Part shown: positions 22,011 to 33,813 of the stretch, piece by piece
Numbering within the stretch: position 1 is the stretch's first letter
Layout: the number at the start of each line of letters is the position of its first letter
Assembly: GCA_030549495.1 (NCBI GenBank)
Contig: JAUIRK010000570.1
Coordinates: 1,217,501-1,281,500 of the forward strand
Source of the DNA: Nectonema munidae
Lineage: Eukaryota; Nematomorpha; Nectonematoida; Nectonematidae
DNA length: 64,000 bases
Direction of reading: 5' to 3'
Made by a program: the position numbers and the translations under genes
The notes under the pieces: generated by a model
Databases searched by the model: none
Seen by the model: the letters and a program-made list of their open reading frames with translations, nothing else
Told to the model about the DNA's origin: nothing

Positions 22011-22402
22011 GATAAAATTTTAGAAACGTCAAAACTCAACGATTTTATCATTTCTTAAAAAATATATACTTCCAAAATGTAGAGCCAAAAAGCCAGGACA
22101 GAGAAGTAGAATAAGGAGTTCAAGAACGATTACTTTTAGATCTACAAAACAAAAGTTGTATTTAATTATTTAAATGTCGTATTTTCTTAGTTCTCATATT
22201 AATAATGCATATTTTAAATTATTTTTCTAACGCTTTTGATTTCTCGCTTTGATTGTTTTTCCTCTCATTTCTCTTGCTTAAAATCTCTTTTCGGTTTTTC
22301 TCATTTTGCTTTCTAAAAATCACGTCTTTAGCAGAAAAATATTTTAGAAATTATAAAAATGCTTCATTTAGAAAGTATACTTTTTTAACCCTATTTAAGG
22401 CA

Positions 22403-22429
22403 AGGGGGGGGGGCGGAATCCACCCCCCT
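22403..22429. repeat. Left subterminal G-run/C-run hairpin of the piggyBac element
   Basis: A run of ten G is followed by CGGAATCCA and six C. The arms pair to form a G:C hairpin about 15 bp inside the left end. The same module occurs near the right end (27639-27668). Confidence 0.8.
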
Positions 22430-23546
22430 AAAAAAACTTTCATCATTTTCTTCAAAGCTATTAGCTCTTAATAACCACACTTTTTTGACTTTTCCTAAAT
22501 ACCTATTTGCTGTTGTTTAAACATGAATACTCATATTTTTTACATGTAGTACTGTCAATTGCTGTGTGGTGATACTAACCACAAAAGAGCAAACTAGGCT
22601 TTTTTTTTATCTTGTCAAGTTTTTTCTCATAGAATCAATTTTTTGAACCAAAAATACATCCTAATTACCATAAATGTAACCAAAAATTTTGTGTAGACCA
22701 AAAATTTTCTTGAGGTTATTGAACTTTTTAATTATAGTAAACAAAAGTACTATAACCTTTTTTATTTTATTTTTCACATAACCTAGATGTGATTGAGAAT
22801 TGAATGAAATATTAGTTCACAATATGAAGAGTTCTTTTGTAAATCATGTTTAGAAAGATTATGTTTCAAAAGTTTGAGTTATTCATGTGGTTACTTTTTC
22901 AACAAACCCACATTTAGAAGTTTTTCATTCAAGTATAAAACAGATAGATTTTTTCAATTTTATTTTTATAGGTTTGTTATTTGGTTTTAGTTGAATATGT
23001 TTGAGAGATTTGGTACTATTTTGGTTGGGTTTTTCAGCAATCTATACTGATCTGTAGCATCATATCCATTAGCTTCACATATAACTTTTCATTCATCAAT
23101 GTATATAACTAAATTTTCAACTTGTATTGGCCTCATAAACCTACAACCTTGTAAACAAACAGAAATTCATTGTAATTGAAGCAATTTTTGATAGAAGAAT
23201 CACCATCTTTTGAATGGCACTGCACAAATATAGCAAGCATTGAATACACTTACATAGCTCATGATTACGATTCTTTTATCATCATGTGTTTGCTTCTATA
23301 TATAATTTGCTAAACATTGATATGACCTTCAATATATGTTCACGACCTCATCGCATTGTAAAAAACATAAACAAACGGAATTGTTTCTCGCAAATTTATG
23401 CCAAGTTTAGTGTGAAATACTATCATCTCATTTTATTACACTGAACAGCACATAATTTTCATCATTTCTATTCTGATACTACGTTCTTCAGTACTGCCAC
23501 TTTTTTTGCTAAGCATCCTAACTTTATAATTTGGCGCAATCAAAGT

Positions 23547-25592
23547 ATGATTTTTTATAATAATATAATTGTTGTACTATCTAACTGTATGCTAATTGTA
23601 GTAATGTCTGACAAAAGTTCGAAGAAAAGAAAGGGAAAACGATCTTCACAAGGTGTGAGCTCTCAAGAAGAGGAAAGCGTTTCAAATATATTTCAACTCT
23701 TCCATAACCCAGAGGACTTGACTTCAATATCGTCATCATCGAGTGAAAGTGACTTGGAATTTATGTTCAATGAACGTTTATCATCAGACCAGGATGGAGA
23801 TGAAGAAGATACAAACAACGTAAACTTACCTTTCGACTTATTTAGGAGTTTTGAGGAGCAAGAAGCTCGGCATAGATACTTGACAAGCGTCAATGATTGC
23901 TTAAATGAGAATATGTTTGATGAATTACCTGAACAGTTAGAAGAGTCTTATTGTTCCTCATTGAAGGCTAGCTCTTCTGAGAAAGTTTTAGGGATCAATA
24001 ATAGAGAGCTTTTTTGGTCAACTGTCAAAACGACCAAAGTCGGTAGACAGACAAGTGAAAACATAATAAGAGATGGAATTGGACTGAGACCAAATATTTC
24101 TGCAGAAACCCCAAGAGAGTGTTTTAATTTGTTTTTAAATGATTCTCTTTTGGTCGAAATAATTGATCATACTAATAAAAATATCGAAGAAAACAATACA
24201 GAAAAGTTGAACGATAGTAAATATCCTCACATAAAAGTTTTAGATATTGAGGAAATGTATGCATATATTGGACTAACTTACTTAAGAGCTTTACTGAAAC
24301 AGAATTATCTCAGGGTTAAGTTTCTATGGTCCGATCTAGGTTGTCATATATTTGCGTGCACAATGAGCATGAAACGATTTTATTTTCTCAATAAACACAT
24401 TTGTTTTGACTCAGTTCATAGTAGGAAAGAAAGATGGGAGTTTGATAGGTTTGCAGCTTTTAGGAATGTTTTTGAAATATTTAATGTAAACTGTTGCAAA
24501 TGGGTTAAACCTACCCCTTTTTTAACGATTGATGAGTCATTGTATCCGTCGAAAACGGCTGTAAATTTTAAGATTTACAGTCCCCTCAAACCTGCTAAAT
24601 ATGGACTATTGTTTAGATCGTTATTCAGTGTTGAATACCCGTTTACATAACAATCTAGCGTATATGCTGGTAAACCAAGAAAAAGTGGAGGAGCTTTTCA
24701 CATAGGAAGTACGGAAGAAATTGTGAAAGAGCTGGTAAACAAAGTTAAAATACATAATAGTTTAGAAGGTAGAAATATTGCCCTAGACAGATTTTATACA
24801 TCAATTAAGCTTATTGATTGGTTATATAAACAAAAAATAACATGTATCGGAACTATTATGTCTAGAAGAAAAGGTGTTCCCATAAATTTAAACTCACTCA
24901 ATACTAGAGAAAATTATTCATATAAAGTTTTCTGGGAAAAAAACCATTTTAAATGGTTGTCTCTGCATAGTTATGTTGTTAAAAGAAAAAGTAGTAGTAA
25001 GAACATTTTGATTGCCTCATCCTTACCCCCAATTCTCGGTGTTTCTAAGGGAGAAAATAAAAAACCTGCCATATACAAACTTTATGATTACACGAAAGGA
25101 GGGGTTGACATATTTGATCAACGAATTTCTTATACATCATGTAATAGAAAAAGTAAAAAATGGACTGTAAAAGCATGGAGCTTTATTTTGGACACTGCAA
25201 GAATAAACTCTGGCAGTGTGTTTTGTTTGAAAAAATCAGTTGATCCTAGAAAGATTGACTCCTTTTCATTTGGCATGGAACTTGTGAAATCTTTGGTTTA
25301 TCCTTACATAAAATCTAAACCCATGTATGGTGTTTCTAGCAAAATCAAAGCTAAAGTTTCCACACTACTTAGTTCAAATGAAAGCAGCACTTCAACACAA
25401 GGTCAACACTTTTTGTCAAAAGTTGGACCTGTGAGACGTTGTGATAACTGCCTAAAGTTAATTTCGGGCAAGAACTACAAATGTTCGAAAGACAAGTTGA
25501 AAAAAATCAAGCAGCAGTGTCAAAAGTGTGGCAAAGCATGTTGTAACGATCACTCATACTGCCTGTGTACTAATTGCTATCAAAGCTCATAA
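23547..25592 (+). pseudogene. piggyBac transposase, one in-frame stop
   Basis: The frame runs from 23547 to 25592 broken only by TAA at 24648-24650, where a Tyr codon (TAT) would restore the usual pattern before VYAGKP. ATG codons lie at 23547, 23586 and 23604; the last starts a basic, Ser-rich N-terminus (MSDKSSKKRKGKRSS) and is the most likely start. The first catalytic Asp is in FLTIDESLYPSKT, the second in ALDRFYTSIKLIDWL and the third region in KGGVDIFDQRIS. The C-terminus holds a Cys/His zinc domain (CDNC, CQKCGKACCNDH, CLCTNC). Length of about 662 codons from ATG 23604 is normal to slightly long. It belongs to the DDE_Tnp_1_7 family. The single lesion points to recent inactivation. Confidence 0.92.
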
Positions 25593-25784
25593 TCTTGCTT
25601 ATTCATTATCTCTTTTACCATTGTGAAATATATTTTGTGTTCTACAAGTTTATTAAAACTTTGCTCTCCTTTTTACGCTTTTAGTAACTTTTCTTTTTGT
25701 ATGCTTTTTGAAAAGTGATTAGAAATTTATTGTTCAGTTTAAATTTATAGTAGCAAACTCTTCATAACTAACAAAAATATCCTT

Positions 25785-26144
25785 TTGTTTGTAATTGTTC
25801 TTTTTTGTATATACCAGAATTCAGATGTTTTTACAGAGCTTATTGACTTTGATTATCACATTTGTCCAAAATACGTTTTGGGAAAAAGTCTGGCGTTTAT
25901 AAAAACGTTAGTAGAATACAAAAATTTTGAATTTATTAGAGTTTTTAATCTCTATAATTCTGATAGTGTTACTGAGAATGCCACATTTTCCAGTATCATC
26001 AGTCACTCAGCTTCCTTGAAAATGTTAGTATGTGTTTTTCTCGTTGCAAAACTTTTATATTCAGACAGATTTCATCAATTTTGTTTGATATTGGTAAAAT
26101 TTATACACTTTTTTGAACTGGTAACATTGATGACCATGTTGTGA
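25785..26144 (+). other. 119-codon ORF inside the piggyBac 3' region, unassigned
   Basis: An open frame without recognisable motif follows the transposase by about 190 bp. Composition is hydrophobic (Phe, Leu, Ile) as expected for a chance ORF in AT-rich DNA. A second element-encoded protein is possible but nothing supports it. Confidence 0.15.
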
Positions 26145-26319
26145 CATATACAGTAATTCAGCTAAATAAGTATCAAAAACATTTTCGAGGTTATAAATCA
26201 AGTAACTCACCTTTATTGTGTAGAAATTTTTTTACAAAAAAGTTTGTTAATTATTGAAATTATATCAAAAGAGACAATTTTTCTCCATAAAAATAATAAT
26301 TGCTTCATAAATACTTGGT

Positions 26320-27600
26320 CACTATTTTTGACAAACTATCAAAATGATTGATTACTGACCAATAGAAATAATTTCATAAAAAACTAGTGTCATCAATCAA
26401 CTAGGTGTAAATAAAAATGCTATTTCTACTTATTTTACTTTTAAATTCGTTAATTATTAATTTTGTCAAACCTGTCAAAATGATTGATTACTGACGAATT
26501 GAAATGATTTCGTAAAAAGCTAATGTCATCAATCAACTGGGCGTACTCAAAAATGCTATTTTCAATTATTTTACTTTAAAACTTGTTAAGTATTGATTTT
26601 ATCAAACCTGTCAAAAATGATTGATTTAATGAGTTGAAAGAATTAGGTAAAAAATAATATCATCAATCAACTCAGCGTACTTGAAAATGGTATGTTCAAC
26701 TTATTTCACTCTAAAATTCGTCTTACTCTAAATTATTTTAAATATCACCATGAGTGTAAAAAGGAGATGAGGAAATTTAAATTTCGTGAATAGGTAAATT
26801 TATAATGAAAATTTTAATCTAAGAATCCTATTTATAATTGTAAAAACCCCTATTTTATACGTAGGTCATAAAAAATCTGTCTAATTTGTCTATTCTAAAA
26901 ATCTGTCAATTTTGATTGATTTGCCAAAAATTCGAACATTTTTTTGAAATTGAGTAAAACCAATTATTTCAGCATAGGTGGAAACTTTATTTTATATTTG
27001 TTATATAATAAAACTTCAAATGATGTTTATATATATTTTTTGACAGGTATCTGTCACTTTTGATTGATTTCTCCAAAATAAAGTTTGTTTTTGAAAAAGA
27101 TATACACCAATGAACATAGCGTATCTAAAAACCTCATTTTATACTTGTTCTATAAAAAAATTCAAGTTATACCAGTTTTGATCTTTTGACAGGTATCTGT
27201 TAATTTTGATTGATTTAACTCGTTTAAAAATTTGAACATTGTGTTTGAAATCGAGTGTAACCAATGAATCAAGCGTAAATGAAAATTATATTTTTTATTT
27301 ATTTTGTATAGAAAATTTCAATGATCTCCATTTACATATTTTGACAGGTATCTGTCAATTTTGATGAATTTGTTCAAAAATTAAATGATTATTTCTGAAA
27401 ATGATAATCACCAATGAATTGAGCCAACATAAGAATCTTATTTTACACTTGTTTCATAAAAAAATTAAAGTTATATTGATATTTTGATATTTTGACAGGT
27501 ATCTGTCAATTTTGATTGATTAAATAGAAGTAGACATTTTTTTCCTTGAATAATTATCACCAATGGATTCAGCGTACCTGAAAATGGGTTATTAAATTAT
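26320..27600. repeat. Degenerate tandem repeat in the piggyBac 3' region
   Basis: Two related blocks are seen. At 26325-26740 three units of about 130 bp start with a TCAAACCTGTCAAAATGATT-like text. At about 26890-27600 five units of 146-155 bp each carry the palindrome TGACAGGTATCTGTCA or a decayed form (at 27041, 27187, 27342 and 27493), followed by ATTTTGATTGATT and a CACCAATGAATyrAGCGTA block. Their position between transposase and right end suggests subterminal binding sites. Confidence 0.8.
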
Positions 27601-27638
27601 TTGCGAAAAAATTTCTCCTTTATAGAATCTAATGAGAA

Positions 27639-27668
27639 GGGGGGGGGGGGCGGAATCCGCCCCTCCCT
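27639..27668. repeat. Right subterminal G-run/C-run hairpin of the piggyBac element
   Basis: A run of twelve G is followed by CGGAATCCGCCCCTCCC. It lies about 40-70 bp inside the right end and mirrors the left module at 22403-22429. Confidence 0.8.
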
Positions 27669-27742
27669 GCCAAAAAAGTTATTAAAAAAAGCCTGCCTGA
27701 AATAGGGTTAAGACACTAATTTAACCGGAGACTATTATTTAT

Positions 27743-28045
27743 ATGAAAGGTTTTCAAAGAAAATATATAAGGAAAAAGCTAAAATTGATAATATTAATAT
27801 TTTTAATTTTAAGTTTGGATGAAACATCAAAGATTTCGATATCTTTTGATATACATATGGAACTCCCAAAGATAACAATTACCAAGAAACCAGGCCAAAT
27901 AAAAATGTCAAGATCTTTGAAAACTGTAACTATTAAGAAAAAAGAAATGAAGTATCTAATTCAATCTTCTAATATACATCTATGTTCTTATACAACATTG
28001 TGTCCTTGGAATTTATTCACTTTTTTTATCCATCAGTTTTATTGA
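27743..28045 (+). other. Unrecognised 100-codon ORF
   Basis: An ORF begins at ATG 27743, just right of the piggyBac insertion. It has a basic start, a hydrophobic stretch (LIILIFLILSL) and a Lys/Ile-rich middle. No family is recognised. It could be an exon of the gene containing the piggyBac site or a chance ORF. Confidence 0.2.
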
Positions 28046-28210
28046 AATAAACCAGTTTTATTTCATGGTACTATAACCTTTACTGTCATGATTTTATCCG
28101 AAAATTCAAATTGTTAAAATTTAAAATTTTGGCTTTTATTTGAATTGTAGGTCAATCTGGCACTGTGGTGGTGGTTTTTTTTTGACACAAAATTTAATAA
28201 TTCTTTTTAG

Positions 28211-28362
28211 ATCTTGTGGCAAACTGGTATGAAAAGATATCGGAGTTTTTTGGGCTGCACGTGAATCAGGTCCTCGTCCTGCAGCCTGGTAACGTGTTCT
28301 TCACGGCTAAGAATTCACATCCTATATACTCCACATGTAATTTACTCAAAGTTAGCAATTGA
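28211..28362 (+). CDS. Candidate terminal exon of an unknown gene
   Basis: A GC-richer block follows an acceptor-like TTCTTTTTAG (28201-28210). The frame starting at 28213 reads LVANWYEKISEFFGLHVNQV and then LVLQPGNVFFTAKN, and stops at TGA 28360-28362, giving 49 codons. The composition contrast and lack of stops favour coding, but I do not recognise the protein and no upstream exon could be placed. A transposon fragment is an alternative. Confidence 0.3.
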
Positions 28363-29397
28363 AAAACAAGTCAATTCAAAAACTCAATTTGCATTTACAA
28401 CTCGTACATCATTCGTGAAGAGCATTAGAAAGAATAAAAGATTTTATGTAGTTACATAAACCAAATCTATCGATAAATATTATTTCTTTAATACAATAAA
28501 TTAATTTAACCTTTTCCTATACATTTCATGATGTTTTATATAATACAGATTGTGTCCCAAATATTTACCAGAAACAAAAGATCTAGCTAATAATATTATA
28601 TTCTAAATTATTTTTAAAGTTATTTATGAAGAGGAGCATTTATATGATTAAAATTCGAACTTATATTAATTTAGCTTTCAAAAAACCAAAACTAGAAATT
28701 CCAAAATAATTGTACTAGACCGGTTTTTTATCTCAATATTGTAATTCAGCCAGGTTATATAACTTATAAAACTATCAACATTAACTTTCTTCCCTCATTT
28801 TAGAAAGATTACGTACGCTTCACTATTAGATTAGCTAAAGTAGGGTTAGGCACTCCAGGTTTAAAAACTAATTTTTGCTAAAAAGTTTTTGTTTTTTACA
28901 AATAATGACTTGTAATTAAAGGGCACAGCAATTATCTACATTAAAGCGACCAAAAATGTCATTTTTCGACTCAGTTTTCATGATTAGCGTGTAAAAAAAG
29001 TTTCAGTCAAATTTGCTCTAAAAATTCGACTTCATTTCATAATTAGGGTATAAAATTTTTTAAGTGTCAATCTATATCAATTGAAACTCAAGAATTTAAT
29101 TAATATTATTAAATTAAGACACTGCGTAAATAAAAATAGCCAATCACAAATATGGTTAAACCGCCTGACCTATTGTATTAAAAAATATGAACACAAAAAA
29201 ATTTATTAACATGAAAGATATTTGTCTTTGACCAATTTTATCTAAATATTATACGGTATATATTTGGTTACAAATCTAAATATTATACGGTATATATTTG
29301 GTTACAAATAAATTAATTAATTGAATACCTAGTTTACTTTGTTCTTCTATATAAATATAATTAAAAAAATTATTATGTATTGTAACAGGTAAAGTTA
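28363..29397. other. AT-rich spacer with a 34-bp duplication
   Basis: The only structure seen is a perfect two-copy tandem repeat of 34 bp at 29242-29309 (unit starts CTAAATATTATACGGTATAT). Confidence 0.6.
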
Positions 29398-30689
29398 TCT
29401 TATATATAATAATATTTCACGATTTGCGAACCCATTTTCTTTTACTTTTTCCATTCAAAGTAAAAGAACTTTTAGATTAAAAAAGTATTTTCCAAGCTAT
29501 AAAATGTTAACCTGCCTCATTTTTACAGCGCTATCACCTCCTCTAAATTAAATGCCTTCAGGCTCAGATCATTGACCCGTACCTGAACTATAAATTTTCT
29601 CACTTTTTCAATTCCCGCGAGATGTTTCAAAAATTTTAAAAAAAATTCAACTGAGTTAAATTACTTTTATAAATAAATGATTTTGTAAAAAAAATAATTT
29701 CATTTTTTATAAAAAAAAGCTTTGAATTTTCAAAAAGTTGACATTTTTGATTCAAAAATTCTACATCATAGCAAAATTATTTTTTTCTAATTTTTACATC
29801 ATCTTATTCAAAATTGCTTAAATTTTATAAGAGAATTTTAGCAATTTTGAAAAATATTTATTTTTGATATATATTTTTTGATTTTAACAATTTTTAAAAA
29901 AATTTAGTGTCAATATTTTCAACTTTTAAAGAAAATTTATGCGAGAATTTTTTTTTAAACATTTTAAACAATGCGCATCTTAAAGAGCATCCTTTTAACG
30001 AGATTTTTGAATTATTTTTAGTTTTGTAAAAAAATTCAAAATTTTTTTTATAACCCCTTGAACATGATGCACATTTTTGCCATTTTTCACTATATTTTAG
30101 CGTGTAAAATCAAGAATAAATTTTTTTTTCAATTTTTTTTGCACATTCATAATATATAATTGATATTTAAACATACTACGGTAGAAAAATTTAGAAAATT
30201 TTTTTTTAATTTTTTTGAAAAATTTTGTAACCCCATTACAAAATTTTTGAAAAATTTCAAACTTATCCAATTTTCTATTTTAATATCTCATTTTAAAGGA
30301 AATTTTATACTGCGTACGAAAATGTAAAAATATTTTAAATTATTTTTTTTAAATACTTTTTTAGCCTTTGAACTTGAAAAAATGACAAAAAATTCAAATT
30401 TGACCTCAGAAAAAATTAAAAAATCATTCGATTCATTTCAAACAAATTACATATTTGGAATCAGCGTATCAAACTCTATCAGAATACGCTTTTAAATTTT
30501 AATTTTTTCAATTTTTCAGGTGGCTCAAAATATGACTTTTATCACTTCTCATATATTTAATAAAAAATCAAGTTTTATATATTTTTAGAATCCTCTTATC
30601 ATTCTGAATAATAATATTAGCTTTATTTTACCATAAATCTTTTTATTCAAAAAAATTCATATATATTTGTATATTTTGTATATACGTGT

Positions 30690-30878
30690 TGTTGTTGTTG
30701 TTTTATTTGACACAGCTTGTAAAATGCAAGGATTTCGAAAGCTGGCATGAGGCTTTTACAAATTTAAGATGATTAATCACAGTTTTTGTGAATTTGTTTT
30801 TTTTTAGCCTTGGGGGTCGAACCCCTGGCCTTCAACTGTTAAGCTGAGAGGTACACCCTAACAACCATGAGGCTCAAA
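30690..30878 (-). mobile_element. tRNA-derived SINE, copy 1, with 12-bp target duplication
   Basis: On the minus strand the element opens with a tRNA-like head: GAGCCTCATGGTTGTTAGGG (box A region) and a B box GGGGTTCGACCCC; the ends of the head (GAGCCT and AAGGCTC) can pair as an acceptor stem. A roughly 100-bp body and an (AAC)n tail follow. The flanks GTATATACGTGT at 30678-30689 and 30879-30890 are identical. The related Helitron-like copy at about 60110 has the same site without the SINE. It is a pol III-type SINE, and its partner LINE may be the one at 1-2625, which has the same tail. Confidence 0.92.
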
Positions 30879-30971
30879 GTATATACGTGTATAATGTACT
30901 TATTTTAACCAATCAAAAAAAATTCATTTGCATTAAAATATTTTTACATTCTCAATATATCCAATTCAATA

Positions 30972-31225
30972 TGGGAGTACCAATGATTTTTTACAGGACC
31001 TAGAATCACGGGTACCAATGATCTTTTACAGGACCTAGAATCACATGGGTACCAATGATCTTTAACTGGACCTAGATTAAAGGTACCAATTGTCTTTAAC
31101 AGGACCTAGATTAAAGATACCAATGATCTTTTACACGTCCTAGAATCATTGTACCAATGATCTTTGACACGTTCTGTTAAAGACCCACGTGATTCCAAGT
31201 CTTAATTAAGATCATTGATACCCCT
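30972..31225. repeat. 36-bp GGTACCAATGATCTTT minisatellite, copy 1
   Basis: About six degenerate units of GGTACCAATGATCTTTAACA + GGACCTAGAATCACG type. The same unit is much more regular in the array at 61097-61760. Confidence 0.85.
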
Positions 31226-31404
31226 AATATTCATTAAATCTTGAAAATTGATATCGCCCGCAAAGAAATCCCCGTTTCAAGTTAATTTTCCAAAAAAATT
31301 CTTTTTTAAACAATGCAAAAAATAATTGAATAAACATTGAAATTATTAAATAGAATGATAAGAGGATTCTAAAAATGTATAATACTTATATATTTGTTAC
31401 GTAT

Positions 31405-31930
31405 ATGTGAAGTCTATATATTGCAACAAATAAGGACATTTTTAAGTATTGAGAAAACTTGACGTTAAACATATATCACAGATATAAGAATTTACCTCAT
31501 GTACAGATCTCTGAAAATATGATTAATAAGATGTTTATTAACAAATTGAATTTGAAATAAATATATAAGTAAAAGATGGAAACATTTTAACAAAATTGCA
31601 AAGCAATATAAAAGAAAATTTCAACAAAATTTACTTTTTGTGAAGTTGTCTATAAATTGCAATAAATAAGGAAGTATTACCTATATCAAAGATATAAGAA
31701 TTTACCTCATTTACAGATCTCTGAAAATACGATTAATATAACACAAAATTAACATTTTGGAAAAGAAAATTTCAACAAAATTTACTCCTTGTGAAGTTGT
31801 CTAAAAATTGCAAATAAATAAGGATATTTTAAGCACTGAGATATTTTCAGGTTAAATATAAATCAAAAATATAAGAATTTACCTTTTCTACAAACTTCTG
31901 GAAACATAAATACACGATTAAAACAGTTTA
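31405..31930. repeat. Three-unit degenerate tandem repeat
   Basis: Units begin near 31409, 31640 and 31791 with GTGAAGTTGTCTAwAAATTG-like text and contain ATATAAGAATTTACCT and AGATCTCTGAAAATA. Unit length varies from about 140 to 230 bp through internal deletions. Confidence 0.65.
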
Positions 31931-33000
31931 TATATATTCAAATTGACAAATAAAAAAAGTAATTTGAAATTATAATCATTGATTTATTATGAAAAAAGTT
32001 TAGGCAAAGCATACAACTTATGAAAATAACAAATTAAATAATCTTATTTATTATAATAAAAACGGTTTATAAAACCTAAAACACTCACATTTTTTGGTAT
32101 ACCTAAAAAGAAATTCATTATAGTCACGTTAGAATAATTTATATACAAGTCACCGTTGCATTTTTTAAATTGTGTTTCGGTTTCCCACACTTAAAACATT
32201 TTTTCTTTTTGTTTTTTTTATTATTTATTTGATATTTAAAATTAAATTATAATATAAAAAAAAATCAAAAAGACTTACATATTCACAAAACCTTTATAGT
32301 TTTGGAATCCATAATTGATTAAAAATCAATCAATTTTTATAGAAAATATGAGTAAATATATTTAATAGAAATAGTTAATATTTATATATACATTTAATTT
32401 TTTCCCTGTATTTTTTATTCACGGAAATGTAAACAAAATTTTTATATATTATTTGATTTTATTTTAATATTGTTTTTTCTTTGCAAATTATAAAATCTTT
32501 CAAATATACGTGCTTATTCTCTATTTATTATTTCTCTACCATATAAAACATCAAACAAAAAAAGAAAACTTAAGTAGTAAATAGGTGAAACATTTATAAT
32601 GAAGAAAAATTGATACTTATTTTAGTTATAAAAATAAAAAGCTGAAAAGTCTTTGTATAAACTATAGATACTATAATTTTACATAGAATTATTTAAAATA
32701 ATCAATTTTTTTAAAACTAATATATAATTTATTTTTAAATATTAAAATTAATTTAAAAAGAAAATATTTTATAAATTAGTTCGCATAGACATTATAATCA
32801 GCATCGAGGTAACAGAAATGGAAGACAAATCCATAAATTTTGACTTATTATCACTAAAATATAATGTTTTTTTTAATATATATAACTTTATTTGATTTTT
32901 TTCTGAATTAGAGACTCGAGTTTTATATGTAAGTAAATTTTCACTCTGTTATCTCTTTTCGTTTATTCGAAATCAGGCTTTACTTTTGCAGCTTATTTTA
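31931..33000. other. AT-rich spacer
   Basis: No ORF, RNA or clear repeat, except a roughly 60-bp segment at 32765-32830 related to 20390-20450. Confidence 0.4.
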
Positions 33001-33813
33001 CACCTACCCCTCTTCAAAACTCAAGGCTTTACTTTTGCAACTTGTTTTATTCCTACCCTTCTCAAGAAATTTCATGAGAAAAAAGAAAGAAAGGAAGAAA
33101 GAAATTCTTGAGAAAGACCCTTCTCAAGCTTTAATTAGTTTTGAGTGTGCTCAACTACTGAATACTACTGTAATTTTTTATTCTAAATTGTACATTTTTT
33201 CCAATAAATTCTTTCTTTCAAGAAAGATAATTAGTTTGTTTGTTTGTTACTATTTTAAATTTATATTTTTAATAAAACGGTTCTTGTTTTTATTTTATTA
33301 GTAATTAATATTCTGATTTCTATAAAAGATAACCACTATAGATCATTTTTAAATATGTAAGGTGTTAATAATAGTCTATTTTTTTAAACTAAGTTATTTA
33401 GTTAAAAAAATTTTTCTTAATTGTATTCCTTTAAAATTTTAATTTTTTTTCTTAATTGTATTACTTTAAAATTTTAATTATTATTAAGTTTTAAAAGATT
33501 TCATTAGATTTGTACAAATTTATTTTTAATTTAAATAAACACATCTATCTACTTTTGATTAAGATTTTATATAGTTAACGATAAATTATTCTCATATTTT
33601 ATTTTATATTGTCCACTAATTTTAATGGTAATCTAATTTGCTAATTCATTTATTATGTAAATTATCATATCTTTGCGTGTAAAATTGATCTTTATATCTA
33701 CTAATGATCCTTGTGTGGGATATCAATAATTATTAGGTGTACCAATAATGTTTACAGCGGTAACAATTTACGTGAGGTACCCATCTTTTCAGTACGAATA
33801 ATCTGAATAAACA

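Larger units (their letters stand above)
22389..27707 (+). mobile_element. Complete piggyBac element with TTAA target duplications
   Basis: The left end is TTAA (22385-22388) followed by CCCTATTTAAGGC. The right end is GCCTGAAATAGGG followed by TTAA (27708-27711). The inverted ends match 12 of 13, and TTAA duplication with CCCT ends is the piggyBac signature. Just inside each end is a long G run followed by GCGGAATCC and a C run, forming a hairpin. The transposase (23547-25592) lies nearer the left end. More than 2 kb of 3' non-coding DNA includes a tandem repeat. At 5.3 kb it is long for piggyBac. A single stop codon in the transposase is the only obvious lesion. Confidence 0.93.
29398..33800 (+). 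mobile_element. Helitron-like element copy 1 (rearranged)
   Basis: The start TCTTATATATAATAATATTT, preceded by A, parallels the left end of copy 2 at 58742. Similarity continues for about 1.5 kb (landmarks AATTCCCGCGAGATG at about 29610, AGCATCCTTTTA, TCAGCGTATCAAACTC). It then breaks at about 30970, where copy 1 enters a 36-bp minisatellite. It resumes at about 33000-33790 with sequence matching copy 2 at 60230-61180. Between 31230 and 33000 lies other DNA. No 3' hairpin with CTAG was found; the similarity ends where the 31-bp array begins. No replicase/helicase ORF is present, so it is non-autonomous. Confidence 0.5.

Noticed and set aside
30805-30875. Functional tRNA gene on the minus strand
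   Set aside because: Boxes A and B are present, but the same head with a 100-bp body, tail and target duplication recurs at 42275, so it is a SINE; the anticodon arm is not well formed.
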